Shown here: piece after piece, positions 55,730 through 64,000 of the stretch
Numbering within the stretch: the stretch's first letter is position 1
Layout: each line of letters opens with the position of its first letter
Assembly (NCBI RefSeq): GCF_900105715.1
Contig: NZ_FNRY01000001.1
Span: forward strand, 2,418,001 to 2,482,000
Reading direction: 5' to 3'
Length of the DNA stretch: 64,000 bases
From: Paramicrobacterium humi
Lineage (GTDB): Bacteria; Actinomycetota; Actinomycetes; Actinomycetales; Microbacteriaceae
Made by a program: the position numbers and the translations under genes
Notes under the pieces: generated by a model
What the model saw: the letters and a program-made list of their open reading frames with translations, nothing else
What the model was told of the DNA's origin: nothing
Database searches by the model: none

Positions 55730-56731
55730 CTACAGCGTCGGCGACACCTCGATGCGACCGACGGGTTCGCCGCCGCCGGTTATCGTGAGGTCGAGCTGCT
55801 CGAGCACGTCGTCGACCTCCTGGCGGGGGAGAGCGCCGGCGGCGACGAGCAGCTCGAGTCCGACGAGGGTGGAAGCGCGCCCGCTGCCGTCCAGGACCTT
55901 GAGCGCCACCGTCGTGCCGTCGCGAGCGGCCATGACCATGACGCCCTCGGCGCCGAGCTTTGCGAAAACGCCGAGCCGCTCGATCACAACGGTGTTCGGC
56001 CGTCCGGGTCCCTCGATCGCCCAGGGGTCTTCGAGCACGGCGTCCACGAGCGCTCCTGCGTTGCGGTAGATCGCGAACGGCGACGTCGCCGACGAGGTGC
56101 GCACGCGAGCGATGCCGCGCGCGAGTCCGATGAGGGAGATCGCGAACACGGGAGCCCCGCAGCCATCGACGGCCGTCGCGACGGGCTTCTCACCCGTGAA
56201 CCGCTCGACCGTGTCGCGCACCGCGCGCTGCAGGGGATGCTCCGGGTGGAGGTAGCTCGCGGCGTCCCAGCCGTTCGCGACGCACGCGAGCAGCATCGCC
56301 GCGTGCTTGCCCGAGCAGTTCATGGCGATGCGCTGGGGTCCGACGCCCTGTCGCACCATCTCGTCGCGCGTGGCCTGGTCGCCGGGGAACGCGGGCGGAC
56401 ACTGCAGAGCGTCCTCGGGCAGACCCGCCGTCGTGAGCATCGCCCGCACCGTCGACATGTGCCGCATCGTGCCGGCATGGCTCGCCGTCGCGAGGACAGC
56501 CTGCGGTCCGCGCAGCTGCACGCCGGCGTTCATCACCGCGATCGCCTGGAACGGCTTGAGCGAAGAGCGCGGGAACACGGGAGCCTCCGGCGCGCCGATC
56601 GACCGCTGCACCTCGCCGTGCTGGTCGAGCACGACAGCAGAGCCGACATGCCGGGACTCGACGAAGCCCGATCGGGTCACGATCGCGAGCTCTGCTGCCT
56701 GATCTGCCGTGAACGTGCCCAATTGCGCCAT
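55730..56731 (-). CDS. L-asparaginase II-family protein
   Basis: The 333-residue protein belongs to the asparaginase II family (PF06089), unrelated in fold to E. coli AnsA/AnsB. Hallmarks are VESRHVGSAVV near the start, FPRSSLKPFQA with the likely nucleophilic serines, ASHAGTMRHM, NCSGKHAAML and VDGCGAPVFA. It should release ammonia from asparagine; direct evidence for this family is limited. The start at 56731 gives the family N-terminus; the frame extends upstream into the divergent gap. Upstream lies ald, also an ammonia-releasing enzyme, 90 bases further along the strand. Confidence 0.88.
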   Translation of the reverse strand: MAQLGTFTADQAAELAIVTRSGFVESRHVGSAVVLDQHGEVQRSIGAPEAPVFPRSSLKPFQAIAVMNAGVQLRGPQAVLATASHAGTMRHMSTVRAMLTTAGLPEDALQCPPAFPGDQATRDEMVRQGVGPQRIAMNCSGKHAAMLLACVANGWDAASYLHPEHPLQRAVRDTVERFTGEKPVATAVDGCGAPVFAISLIGLARGIARVRTSSATSPFAIYRNAGALVDAVLEDPWAIEGPGRPNTVVIERLGVFAKLGAEGVMVMAARDGTTVALKVLDGSGRASTLVGLELLVAAGALPRQEVDDVLEQLDLTITGGGEPVGRIEVSPTL

Positions 56732-56786
56732 CTGGTTGCGGTCCCTTCGCTGTCGCCGACCATTCAGGTTACCGCGCCCGAAGTGG

Positions 56787-56792
56787 CATGCT
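56787..56792 (+). promoter_or_regulatory. -10 element CATGCT, leaderless promoter of the OsmC gene
   Basis: CATGCT is followed by six bases and the ATG at 56799, without a ribosome-binding site. Confidence 0.45.
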
Positions 56793-56798
56793 TGAGCC

Positions 56799-57272
56799 AT
56801 GTTGGGACGCCACAGCTACCGAGTCGGCATCGAGTGGACGGGAAACCGCGGGAGCGGAACGAGCGGCTACCGCGACTATGGCAGGCAGCTCGTCGTGCGC
56901 GCCGACGGCAAGCACGACATCGCCGCGTCTGCCGATCGCACCTTCCACGGCGACGCGGACCGCTGGAACCCCGAGGAGATGCTGCTCACCGCCCTCGCGC
57001 AGTGCCACATGCTGTCGTACCTGCACGCCGCCGTCCGCGGCGGCGTCCTGGTCACCGCCTACACCGACGAGCCGACCGGCACGCTGCAGGAGGATGGGAA
57101 GGGCGGCGGAGCCTTCACCGAGGTGGTGCTGCGTCCTGTCGTCACGATCGCCGACGCGTCCATGACGGATGCCGCCGAGGCGGCGCACGAACTCGCACAC
57201 CGACTGTGCTTCATCGCGAACTCGGTGAACTTCCCCGTGCGCGTCGAGCCGAGCGTGTGCGCCGCGTCGTGA
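56799..57272 (+). CDS. OsmC-family thiol peroxidase
   Basis: The 157-residue protein is an OsmC/Ohr-family member that reduces peroxides with two cysteines. Cys69 (ALAQCHMLSYL) and Cys137 (HRLCFIANSVNFPV) are at the expected places, together with a glutamate in NPEEMLL. It is closer to the OsmC-like subgroup than to Ohr. It converges with the acyltransferase gene, six bases between stops. Confidence 0.9.
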   Translation: MLGRHSYRVGIEWTGNRGSGTSGYRDYGRQLVVRADGKHDIAASADRTFHGDADRWNPEEMLLTALAQCHMLSYLHAAVRGGVLVTAYTDEPTGTLQEDGKGGGAFTEVVLRPVVTIADASMTDAAEAAHELAHRLCFIANSVNFPVRVEPSVCAAS

Positions 57273-57278
57273 TGCGGA

Positions 57279-58040
57279 TCAGAGTCGTTCGGGGCGCAGC
57301 ACGGCCTGCTTGATCTTCTCGACGGTGCTCGCGGGCGGCGCCTCGTTGTAGCTGTCGGCGAGCTCCTGCCCGCTCAGCTCGTGGATCGCCGCCATGATCT
57401 CGTCCGTGGCCGCGCGCCGCGCCTTCCCGGAGCGGGCCTCGCCGTGCTTGCTCACGTCGATGGGCTCACCGAACGCCACGCTCACCTTCGCGCGGCGCGG
57501 CATGCTGGCGCCGACCGGCATCATGGCATCGGTGCCGCGCAGGCCGACGGGCACGACGAGAGCCCCGGTCGTGAGAGCGAGCCACGCCACTCCGGTGCGA
57601 CCGCGGTACAGCCGGCCGTCGAGGGACCGGGTCCCCTCCGGGTAGATGGCGAACGCGTTCTCGGCTTCGAGGATCGTGCGGCCCGTGTTGAGAGCAGCCT
57701 GGGCGGCCTGCCCCGCGCCGCGATCCACCCCGACCGCTCCGATCGAGCCGAAGAAGGTGCGCACGACCCAGCCCTTCACGCCCGTGCCGGTGAAGTAGCT
57801 CGACTTCGCGAGGAACTGCACGGGCCGCGGCGAGCACACGGGGATCGCGATGCTGTCGATGAACGAGAGGTGATTGCTCGCGAAGATCACGCGACCGCTC
57901 TTCGGCACGTTCTGACGACCCGTGACGCGCGGGCGGTAGTAGCCGCGAACGATCGGGGTCAGCACGCTGCGGCCGAGCCAGTAGACGAAGCCGGGCCGCT
58001 TCGCTCGAGCGGGCGCGATCGTCGTCGTTACATCAGCCAC
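57279..58040 (-). CDS. 1-acyl-sn-glycerol-3-phosphate acyltransferase (PlsC-like)
   Basis: The membrane-associated acyltransferase adds the second acyl chain in phospholipid synthesis. Both catalytic motifs are intact: NHLSFID (about 56-62; NHxxxxD) and YPEGTRS. A hydrophobic segment near the N-terminus could anchor it. I prefer the GTG at 58040 (253 residues) because a TACGGT -10 element ends six bases before it; an ATG at 58061 lies upstream of that element and would give 260 residues. Confidence 0.88.
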   Translation of the reverse strand: MADVTTTIAPARAKRPGFVYWLGRSVLTPIVRGYYRPRVTGRQNVPKSGRVIFASNHLSFIDSIAIPVCSPRPVQFLAKSSYFTGTGVKGWVVRTFFGSIGAVGVDRGAGQAAQAALNTGRTILEAENAFAIYPEGTRSLDGRLYRGRTGVAWLALTTGALVVPVGLRGTDAMMPVGASMPRRAKVSVAFGEPIDVSKHGEARSGKARRAATDEIMAAIHELSGQELADSYNEAPPASTVEKIKQAVLRPERL

Positions 58041-58158
58041 GTGCCGACCGTACACGCGCATTCATTCCGCCGGTGGCATGAAGCGCTTTCAGGTTTCCGT
58101 GATGCGGGATGCTGCAGACTGGAGCGGAAACCCGTTCGCTGTCGAAAGTGATGCTCCC

Positions 58159-59139
58159 GTGCGCAAACGCCTCATCGTGGCTCCGGCCGCGGCACTTCTC
58201 CTGCTCCTGACGGGATGCGCCTCAGGGAGCGCGGCGTCCGACGCTCCGAGCTCGAGCGCGAGCCCCGCAGCGGAGACCTGCGCGGCGACGACGTCGGGAG
58301 CGGCATCCGATTCGGTCACGGTGAAGGGTGCGATCGGCGAGAAGCCGACCGCGAGCTTCGACGCGCCGCTGAAGGTGACGAAGACCGAGCGGACGGTGCA
58401 GACGACGGGCGACGGCGCCGAGACGAAGCACGGCGAAATGGTCGGCATCGAGGTCACCCTCTACAACGCCGTCACCGGCAAGCTCGTGCAGCAGAGCTCC
58501 TACGCGGGCGGTCCCATGCAAGTGACGATCTCGGACGACTCCCTCATCCCCGCCCTCGTGCGCGCTATCGAGTGCGTGCCGACCGGCTCGCGCGTCGTCT
58601 CGGTGTCGCCCGCGAGCGACGCGTGGGGCGACCAGGGCAGTCAGGACGGCTCCGTCGGACCCGACGAGGGTGTCGTGATCGTCGCCGACGTGCTCTCGAT
58701 CACACCGAGCAAGGCGACGGGCGAGCCGGTCGCGGCCGACGCCTCGCTCCCCGCTGTCGAACTCGACAAGACGGGCGCGCCGACGGTCACGATTCCGGAC
58801 CGCGCAGCGCCAGCCGACTACCAGCTCGGCGTGCTCAAGCAAGGCGATGGCGCAGAGGTCGCCGACGGCGACACCGTCACGGTGCAGTACCAGGGCGTCA
58901 ACTGGCGCACGGGCAAAGTCTTCGACCAGAGCTGGACGCGAGGCGCGCCGTCTCAGTTCGCCACGAACCAGGTGATCAAGGGGTTCACGAAGGCGCTCGT
59001 CGGGCAGAAGGTCGGCAGCCAGGTCATCGCCGTGATCCCGCCGGACATGGGCTACGGCGCGGCCGGTAGCGAGAGCGCGGGCATCAAGGGCACCGACACG
59101 CTCGTCTTCGTCGTCGACATCCTCGCGACCTCGCGCTGA
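58159..59139 (+). CDS. FKBP-type peptidyl-prolyl isomerase lipoprotein
   Basis: The 326-residue protein has a lipoprotein signal peptide with lipobox LTGC (Cys20), a Ser/Ala-rich linker, a middle domain resembling a degenerate FKBP fold (about 60-215) and a C-terminal FKBP domain with VTVQYQGVNWRTGKVFDQSW, GFTKALVGQKVGSQV and PPDMGYG. It should help fold exported proteins outside the membrane. The GTG at 58159 was chosen to begin the signal peptide; the frame extends upstream to 58078 without homology. Confidence 0.9.
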   Translation: MRKRLIVAPAAALLLLLTGCASGSAASDAPSSSASPAAETCAATTSGAASDSVTVKGAIGEKPTASFDAPLKVTKTERTVQTTGDGAETKHGEMVGIEVTLYNAVTGKLVQQSSYAGGPMQVTISDDSLIPALVRAIECVPTGSRVVSVSPASDAWGDQGSQDGSVGPDEGVVIVADVLSITPSKATGEPVAADASLPAVELDKTGAPTVTIPDRAAPADYQLGVLKQGDGAEVADGDTVTVQYQGVNWRTGKVFDQSWTRGAPSQFATNQVIKGFTKALVGQKVGSQVIAVIPPDMGYGAAGSESAGIKGTDTLVFVVDILATSR

Positions 59140-59165
59140 CGCCGCGGGCGCGGCGAGGCTCGCAA

Positions 59166-59171
59166 TAGGGT
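59166..59171 (+). promoter_or_regulatory. -10 element TAGGGT, leaderless promoter of dxr
   Basis: TAGGGT is followed by six bases and the ATG at 59178, the same arrangement as before the gene at 12858. Confidence 0.5.
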
Positions 59172-59177
59172 GGACGC

Positions 59178-60254
59178 ATGAGACGCGTCATCATCCTCGG
59201 CTCGACGGGCTCCATCGGAACGCAGGCGCTCGATGTCATCCGTCGCAACCCGGAGCGCTTCGACGTCGTCGGACTCGCCGCAGGGAGCAACCGGGAGCTT
59301 CTCGCCGAGCAGGCGAACGCCTTCCACGTGGACGACACGGCAGTGGGAGCGGAAGAGGCGGAGCAGCTCGTGCGCGACGTCGACGCTGACGTCGTGCTCA
59401 ACGGCATCACGGGCTCCGTCGGGCTCGGGCCGACGCTCGCCGCTCTCGAGGCGGGGAGAACCCTCGCCCTCGCGAACAAGGAGTCCCTCGTCGTCGGCGG
59501 AGAGCTCGTCGCGCGGGCGGCCGCGCCGGAGCAGGTCGTCCCGGTCGATTCCGAGCACTCGGCGATCGCCCAAGCGCTTCGCGCCGGCGCGCCGCACGAA
59601 GTCAGGCGCCTCGTCCTCACGGCATCCGGCGGTCCCTTCCGCGGCCGCACGCGAACCTCGCTCGCGAGCGTCACTCCCGAGCAGGCGCTCGCGCACCCGA
59701 CGTGGGACATGGGGCTCGTCGTGACGACGAACTCGTCGACGCTCGTGAACAAGGGACTCGAGGTGATCGAGGCGCACGTGCTGTTCGGGGTGGACTACGA
59801 CGACATCGCCGTGACCGTGCACCCGCAGTCGATCGTGCACTCCATGGTCGAGTTCACCGATGGCTCGACGCTCGCCCAGGCCTCCCCGCCGGACATGCGA
59901 CTGCCCATCTCGCTCGGCCTCGACTGGCCGAACCGGGTGCCGGGCGTCGGCGTGCCGCTCGACTGGACGCGCGCACAGTCTTGGACCTTCGAGCCGCTCG
60001 ACGAGGATGCCTTCCCCGCCGTGGCCCTTGCGAAGCGCGTCGGTCGGACCGGCGGAACGTACCCGGCCGTGTTCAACGCCGCGAACGAGCAGGCGGTCGC
60101 GGCGTTCCACGCCCGGCGCATCGGCTACCTGGACATCGTCGACACCGTCGAGCGCGTCGTCGATCGGCACGAGGCCGCGGGTGAGCTGACGCGTGACTCG
60201 CTCGCCGACGCGGAGGAGTGGGCGAGGCGAACCGCCGACGCGGTCATCGGCTGA
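59178..60254 (+). CDS. dxr: 1-deoxy-D-xylulose 5-phosphate reductoisomerase
   Basis: The 358-residue enzyme makes 2-C-methyl-D-erythritol 4-phosphate in the non-mevalonate isoprenoid pathway. NADPH-binding [14 protein letters not shown] is at the start, NKESLVVGG and the metal-binding PVDSEHSAI follow, and [10 protein letters not shown] and the MVEFTDGS loop are present. Length is slightly shorter than in E. coli (398). Its stop lies inside the palindrome CTGAGCTCAG (60251-60260), 16 bases from the convergent Mur ligase gene. In many actinobacteria dxr precedes the rseP-type protease gene; here the Mur ligase gene separates them. Confidence 0.95.
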   Translation: MRRVIILGSTGSIGTQALDVIRRNPERFDVVGLAAGSNRELLAEQANAFHVDDTAVGAEEAEQLVRDVDADVVLNGITGSVGLGPTLAALEAGRTLALANKESLVVGGELVARAAAPEQVVPVDSEHSAIAQALRAGAPHEVRRLVLTASGGPFRGRTRTSLASVTPEQALAHPTWDMGLVVTTNSSTLVNKGLEVIEAHVLFGVDYDDIAVTVHPQSIVHSMVEFTDGSTLAQASPPDMRLPISLGLDWPNRVPGVGVPLDWTRAQSWTFEPLDEDAFPAVALAKRVGRTGGTYPAVFNAANEQAVAAFHARRIGYLDIVDTVERVVDRHEAAGELTRDSLADAEEWARRTADAVIG

Positions 60255-60270
60255 GCTCAGGCGGCTGCGG

Positions 60271-61848
60271 TCACTCCTCTGGGGCGAGCTGCCAGCCCGC
60301 TTCGAGGAGCGCGCCGCGAGTTTCGCCGGGAACCGAGAACGGCACGTGCTGGCCGGCGATCTCGCGATAGTCCTTCCCGGCCAAGCCCGCCCAGACGACG
60401 GTGTCGTCCTCGTCGGCGGCCGCCACGGCGACGCGGATGGCGTCGGCGGGGTCGGGCACTTCGCGGATGTCGCCGTCGGGCCGGGCGTCGCGAGCGCCCG
60501 CGAGCACGGCGGCCCGGATCTGTGCGGGGTCCTCGTCGCGCGGATGATGATCGGTCACGATGAGAATGTCGCTGCCGAGCGCGGACACGCGCCCCATCTC
60601 GGTGCGCTTCGTCGTGTCGCGGTTGCCGTTCGCCCCCGCGACCATGATGACCTTGCCCTGCGTCACGTGCCGCGCCGCCTCGAGCAGCTTCTCGAACGCG
60701 TCAGGGGAATGGCCGGAATCGATGATCACGGCGGGCCCGTGCACGACGGGGATGCGGTTCGAACGCCCCGGGACGTGCACGCGGATGCCGCCATCGCGGG
60801 CGAGCACGGAGTCGATGTCGTGAAGCTCGAAGCCCGCCTCCACGAGCATCGCGATCGCGAGGCCCGCGTTGGCGGCCATGTGCCGGCCGATGAGCGGCAC
60901 CCGCGTAGACAGCGATCCGTGCCGCGCGCTGTGCAGCGTGAACTCCGTCGCGTCAGGGCTCTCCATTCCCACGTCGACGACCCAGTCCGCGCTCTCGCCC
61001 TCGAGGGAGGTGATCGTCGTGACCGGTACGCCCGCGGCGTCCGCGACGCGCTGCCCGGCCGGGGAATCCAGGCTCACGACGGCCGAGCGGGCGCGGTCGG
61101 GCTGGAACAGCTGCAGCTTCGCGTTCAGGTAGTCGGCCATGTCGGCGTAGTCGTCGAGGTGGTCATGACTCAGGTTCGTGAACGCGGCGACGTCGAAAAC
61201 GAGGCCGTCGACGCGGTGCCGCGAGAGAGCATGAGCGCTCACCTCGATGACGATGCCCTCGACGTCGACCTCCTGCATGCGGGCGAGCAGCGCGTGCATC
61301 TCGGGGGACTCCGGCGTCGTCAGCTGCGACGGGAAGCTCTCGCCGCCGGCGCGGCGCTCGGCCGTCGAGCTCAGGCCCACGCGCAGTCCGAGCTGCACGA
61401 GGATCGCCTCGAGCAGGTGCGCCGTCGACGTCTTGCCGTTCGTGCCCGTGATGCCGAACATCGGCGGCCGGTCCCTGTCGGTGTCGTACACCCACGCGGC
61501 CATCGCGCCGAGCACCTCGCGCGGGTTCACGGGCGTCACGAGGACAGGGACGGCGAGATCCGCGAGCGACGTGGCGCCAGCGGCATCCGTCACGACGGCC
61601 ACGGCCCCACGGGACACGGCGTCGGCGGCGAACTGGGCGCCGTGGAACCGTGCGCCGGGAGTGGCGACGTACACGTCGCCCGGCTGCACCATGGCGCTCG
61701 CGAGCGTGATGCCCGTGATCGTGGCCTCTGTGGCGGGTTCGGCGAGCGAGAAGGCCCGTGCGAAGTCTTCAAGTGATTTGGGTGTCGGAGACAACGGTCT
61801 CGACACCCGCGGTGTGTCAGCCTCCACGGTGCGCAGAATCCCTCTCAT
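60271..61848 (-). CDS. Divergent MurE-like Mur ligase
   Basis: The 525-residue protein has the three Mur ligase domains. The ATP loop GTNGKT (135-140), the IEVSAHAL block and the Lys244 expected to be carbamylated (NAKLQLF) are intact. The parts of MurE that bind the incoming diamino acid are altered: the usual DNPR site reads DHHPR (433-437), the conserved GKGHEDYQ is reduced to AGKDYRE (490-496) and VDYAHTP reads IDSGHSP. It stands outside any division and cell-wall cluster. It may add an unusual amino acid, or act on another substrate. ATG 61848 was chosen as the most plausible start; an upstream in-frame start exists at 61875. Confidence 0.85.
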   Translation of the reverse strand: MRGILRTVEADTPRVSRPLSPTPKSLEDFARAFSLAEPATEATITGITLASAMVQPGDVYVATPGARFHGAQFAADAVSRGAVAVVTDAAGATSLADLAVPVLVTPVNPREVLGAMAAWVYDTDRDRPPMFGITGTNGKTSTAHLLEAILVQLGLRVGLSSTAERRAGGESFPSQLTTPESPEMHALLARMQEVDVEGIVIEVSAHALSRHRVDGLVFDVAAFTNLSHDHLDDYADMADYLNAKLQLFQPDRARSAVVSLDSPAGQRVADAAGVPVTTITSLEGESADWVVDVGMESPDATEFTLHSARHGSLSTRVPLIGRHMAANAGLAIAMLVEAGFELHDIDSVLARDGGIRVHVPGRSNRIPVVHGPAVIIDSGHSPDAFEKLLEAARHVTQGKVIMVAGANGNRDTTKRTEMGRVSALGSDILIVTDHHPRDEDPAQIRAAVLAGARDARPDGDIREVPDPADAIRVAVAAADEDDTVVWAGLAGKDYREIAGQHVPFSVPGETRGALLEAGWQLAPEE

Positions 61849-61861
61849 CACGAATCGTGAA

Positions 61862-61895
61862 ACCCATGCTCTCACAGCACGCAGACAGCATGGGT
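61862..61895. repeat. 9-base inverted repeat in the Mur ligase / rseP divergent gap
   Basis: ACCCATGCT (61862-61870) and AGCATGGGT (61887-61895) are exact inverse complements 16 bases apart, in the only 73 bases between two divergent genes. It could be an operator for either promoter. A small palindrome CACGAATCGTG (61849-61859) lies next to the Mur ligase start. Confidence 0.5.
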
Positions 61896-61909
61896 GAAGG
61901 CGGGGGCGC

Positions 61910-61915
61910 TATCGT
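61910..61915 (+). promoter_or_regulatory. -10 element TATCGT, leaderless promoter of the site-2 protease gene
   Basis: TATCGT is followed by six bases and the GTG at 61922; no ribosome-binding site is seen. Confidence 0.5.
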
Positions 61916-61921
61916 TCCGAT

Positions 61922-63337
61922 GTGGAATCCGTGCTGCTGTACATCCTCGGCATCCTGATCATCGTGGTCGGGCTCGCCGTGTCCATCGGGCTGCACGAAA
62001 TGGGCCACCTGATTCCCGCGAAGCTGTTCGGCGTCAAGGTGACGCAGTACATGATCGGCTTCGGCAAGACCGTCTTCTCCCGACGCAAGGGCGAGACGGA
62101 GTACGGGATCAAGGCGATTCCGCTCGGCGGCTACATCTCGATGATCGGCATGTTCCCGCCGACCCGGCCGGGTGAGAAGCTGCACGCCTCGAGCACGGGC
62201 TTCGTGCAGCAGCTCTCGGATGCGCACCCGGACGCCGCCGCGACCGACGTGGCCGGCGCGATCGAAGAGGCCATCGAGACGCCGCCGGTGGGAGAGACCG
62301 GCAAGCGACGCATGTTCGACACGCTCGTGCAGGACGCGCGAGACGCGAGCGCCGAGACGATCGGCGACGAGCACGAGCGCGCGTTCTACCGGCTGCCGGT
62401 CTACAAGCGCATCATCATCATGCTCGGCGGGCCCGCCATGAACCTCGTGCTCGCCGTGCTGTTCTACGGCATCGTCCTCGTCGGATTCGGGGTTCCCACG
62501 GCGTCCACGACTGTTGCCGCCGTGAGCGAGTGCGTGCTGCCGGCCGGAAGCAGCCAGTCGAGCTGTCCGGCGGACGCCGAGCCGTCGCCTGGCGCCGCGG
62601 CGGGCATCAAGCCGGGCGACCGCATCGTCAGCATCGACGGCACCCCGATCGACGAGTGGACGCAGTCGACGAAGATCATCCAGGACAACCCCAACCGCGC
62701 GCTCAGCGTCGTCGTCGATCGGGACGGCGAGCAGAAGACGCTCACGGTCACACCGCGCCCCACCGAGCGCGAGGTCGCGACGGCTGAGGGCGGAACACGT
62801 GTGGCGAACGTCGGCTTCGTGGGCATCACGGCGGCGACGCCGTTCAAGCCGCAGCCGGTGACGACCGTGCTTCCCGCGGTGGGCGACAATATCGCGGCCG
62901 TGACGAACATCGTCGCGCACTTGCCGCAGCGCATGGTGGCCGTCGCTCAAGCCGCGTTCGGCTCACAGGAGCGCGACCCCAACGGTCCCATCAGCGTCGT
63001 GGGCGTGGGGCGCATCGCGGGCGAGGTAGCGAGCCTCGACACGATTCCCGTGGTCGCGAAGGCGCAGACGATGTTCGGCATTCTCGCCTCGCTCAATGTC
63101 GCCCTCATGGTGTTCAACCTCATCCCGCTGACCCCGCTCGACGGGGGCCACGTCGCCGCCGCCCTGTGGGAAGCGCTCAAGAAGGGCTTCGCGAAGCTGC
63201 GCCGCAAACCGGATCCCGGCCCCGTCGACGCGGCGAAGCTCATGCCGCTCACCTTCACCGTCGTCGTGCTGCTCGGCGGCATGAGCGTGCTGCTCATGTA
63301 CGCCGACATCGTGAAGCCCGTCAACCTCTTCGGCTGA
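61922..63337 (+). CDS. Site-2 intramembrane zinc metalloprotease (RseP/Rip1-like)
   Basis: The 471-residue protease cleaves membrane-bound regulators within the bilayer. The zinc motif HEMGH (25-29) lies in the first membrane helix, a PDZ domain spans about 215-290 (GIKPGDRIVSIDGTPID), and the third zinc ligand lies in the NLIPLTPLDGGH helix near residue 400. An extra polar stretch of about 60 residues (about 85-150) interrupts the usual region before the second helix. The gene overlaps the convergent MFS gene by 17 bases. Confidence 0.94.
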   Translation: MESVLLYILGILIIVVGLAVSIGLHEMGHLIPAKLFGVKVTQYMIGFGKTVFSRRKGETEYGIKAIPLGGYISMIGMFPPTRPGEKLHASSTGFVQQLSDAHPDAAATDVAGAIEEAIETPPVGETGKRRMFDTLVQDARDASAETIGDEHERAFYRLPVYKRIIIMLGGPAMNLVLAVLFYGIVLVGFGVPTASTTVAAVSECVLPAGSSQSSCPADAEPSPGAAAGIKPGDRIVSIDGTPIDEWTQSTKIIQDNPNRALSVVVDRDGEQKTLTVTPRPTEREVATAEGGTRVANVGFVGITAATPFKPQPVTTVLPAVGDNIAAVTNIVAHLPQRMVAVAQAAFGSQERDPNGPISVVGVGRIAGEVASLDTIPVVAKAQTMFGILASLNVALMVFNLIPLTPLDGGHVAAALWEALKKGFAKLRRKPDPGPVDAAKLMPLTFTVVVLLGGMSVLLMYADIVKPVNLFG

Positions 63338-64000
63338 CCGGTCGCCACAGGGCGAGCACGGGAACGAGCACGGCCGAGAGCACGGCGGCGACGACAGTCA
63401 CCTCGAGCCAGCTCGCCGGGCTCGTACCGTCGCTGAACGCGATGCCGAGCAGCGTCGTTGCGAGGATCGCGCCGACATAGCGTGAGGTCTGGAAGATCCC
63501 GCTCGCCACACCGGCCTGCTCCCGGCGCGCTGACGAGTACAGTGCCTGACTCAGCGCAATGCTGACGACGCAGTACGGCACGCCCATCGCGGCCGTCACC
63601 AGCAGGGGCACGAATGCGGCCGTGCTCCACGCCAGCAGACCGAGAAGCATCGCCGACCCGACGAGCCACAAGCCGCCGCCGATAAGCGTGACGCGCACAC
63701 CGCGTCGCTCGATGAAGCGCGCGGCGAACGGCGTGAGCAGCACGTTGAGAGCCGCGAGCGGCAGCATCAGAAGCCCGGTCGCATCCGCACGGTATTCGCC
63801 GTGCTCCTCAAGGAACTGCGGCAGCCCGAAGAACGCGCAGTAGTAGACGAGATTGAACAGCGCGAAGCTCGCGTACACGATGACGAGGGAACGGTTGCCC
63901 GCCAGCATCCGAAGATCGATGAACGGATGCCGGCCGCGCAGCTCCCGCCAGACGAACAGAGCACCGCAGACCACCGCGGCGGCCAGCAGCCACCACAGCG
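63321..64000 (-). CDS. MFS transporter, C-terminal part (runs off the window)
   Basis: The frame is open to the window edge; its N-terminus lies beyond 64000. About seven hydrophobic segments are visible, with ELRGRHPFIDLRML before the first long helices and SSARREQAGVASGIFQTSRYVG later, features of DHA2-type multidrug or solute exporters. The stop at 63323-63321 lies within the last codons of the protease gene. The substrate cannot be inferred. Confidence 0.88.
   Translation of the reverse strand, partial: LWWLLAAAVVCGALFVWRELRGRHPFIDLRMLAGNRSLVIVYASFALFNLVYYCAFFGLPQFLEEHGEYRADATGLLMLPLAALNVLLTPFAARFIERRGVRVTLIGGGLWLVGSAMLLGLLAWSTAAFVPLLVTAAMGVPYCVVSIALSQALYSSARREQAGVASGIFQTSRYVGAILATTLLGIAFSDGTSPASWLEVTVVAAVLSAVLVPVLALWRPVSRRG

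Overview
The window comes from a high-GC Gram-positive bacterium of the Actinomycetota. The best guess is Microbacteriaceae or a close relative: the order argS-lysA-hom-thrC-thrB-rho-prfA, the chain prmC-tsaC-GT4-atpIBEFHAGDC, DUF3097 and DUF4192 genes, GTG/TTG starts and leaderless promoters all fit. It is ordinary chromosome with small accessory patches. I see no phage, insertion sequence, CRISPR array or rRNA. No gene-free stretch exceeds 300 bases; the longest are the rho leader (27316-27494), the atpB leader (35778-35894) and the M23 peptidase leader (13701-13870).

Region 1 (1-6505) is an iron-siderophore locus: a stand-alone SIP-domain protein, an aldo/keto reductase, a full siderophore-interacting reductase, two tandem substrate-binding lipoproteins and two FecCD permeases. 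Two DtxR/IdeR-type iron boxes overlap its promoters. No ATPase gene is present.

Region 2 (6481-14767) holds a flavin oxidoreductase, an arginase-fold protein, a PspA/TPM envelope-stress pair, a class I amidotransferase hydrolase, DUF3097 and an M23 peptidase with a structured leader. Region 3 (14774-18365) is a lower-GC catabolic patch beside tRNA-Arg(CCG): two hydrolases and an MFS transporter gene destroyed by three lesions.

Region 4 (18501-42761) is core metabolism: argS, an LmeA-like protein, lysine and threonine biosynthesis, rho, prfA, a reversed cysK-cysE pair, prmC, tsaC, a lipid-linked sugar transferase and the complete F-type ATP synthase operon.

Region 5 (42791-64000) contains yaaA, an alkyltransferase homologue without its catalytic cysteine, a TetR-controlled heterodimeric ABC exporter, a PP2C phosphatase beside an EccC-like ATPase, alanine dehydrogenase, asparaginase, OsmC, an acyltransferase, an FKBP lipoprotein, dxr, a divergent MurE paralogue, the site-2 protease and a truncated MFS gene at the edge.

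Two window-wide patterns stand out. At least ten genes show a TANNNT-like -10 box ending about six bases before the start codon, i.e. probable leaderless mRNAs. All nine convergent gene pairs overlap or lie within 16 bases of each other. Most positions and motifs were read by hand; no database search or folding program was run.
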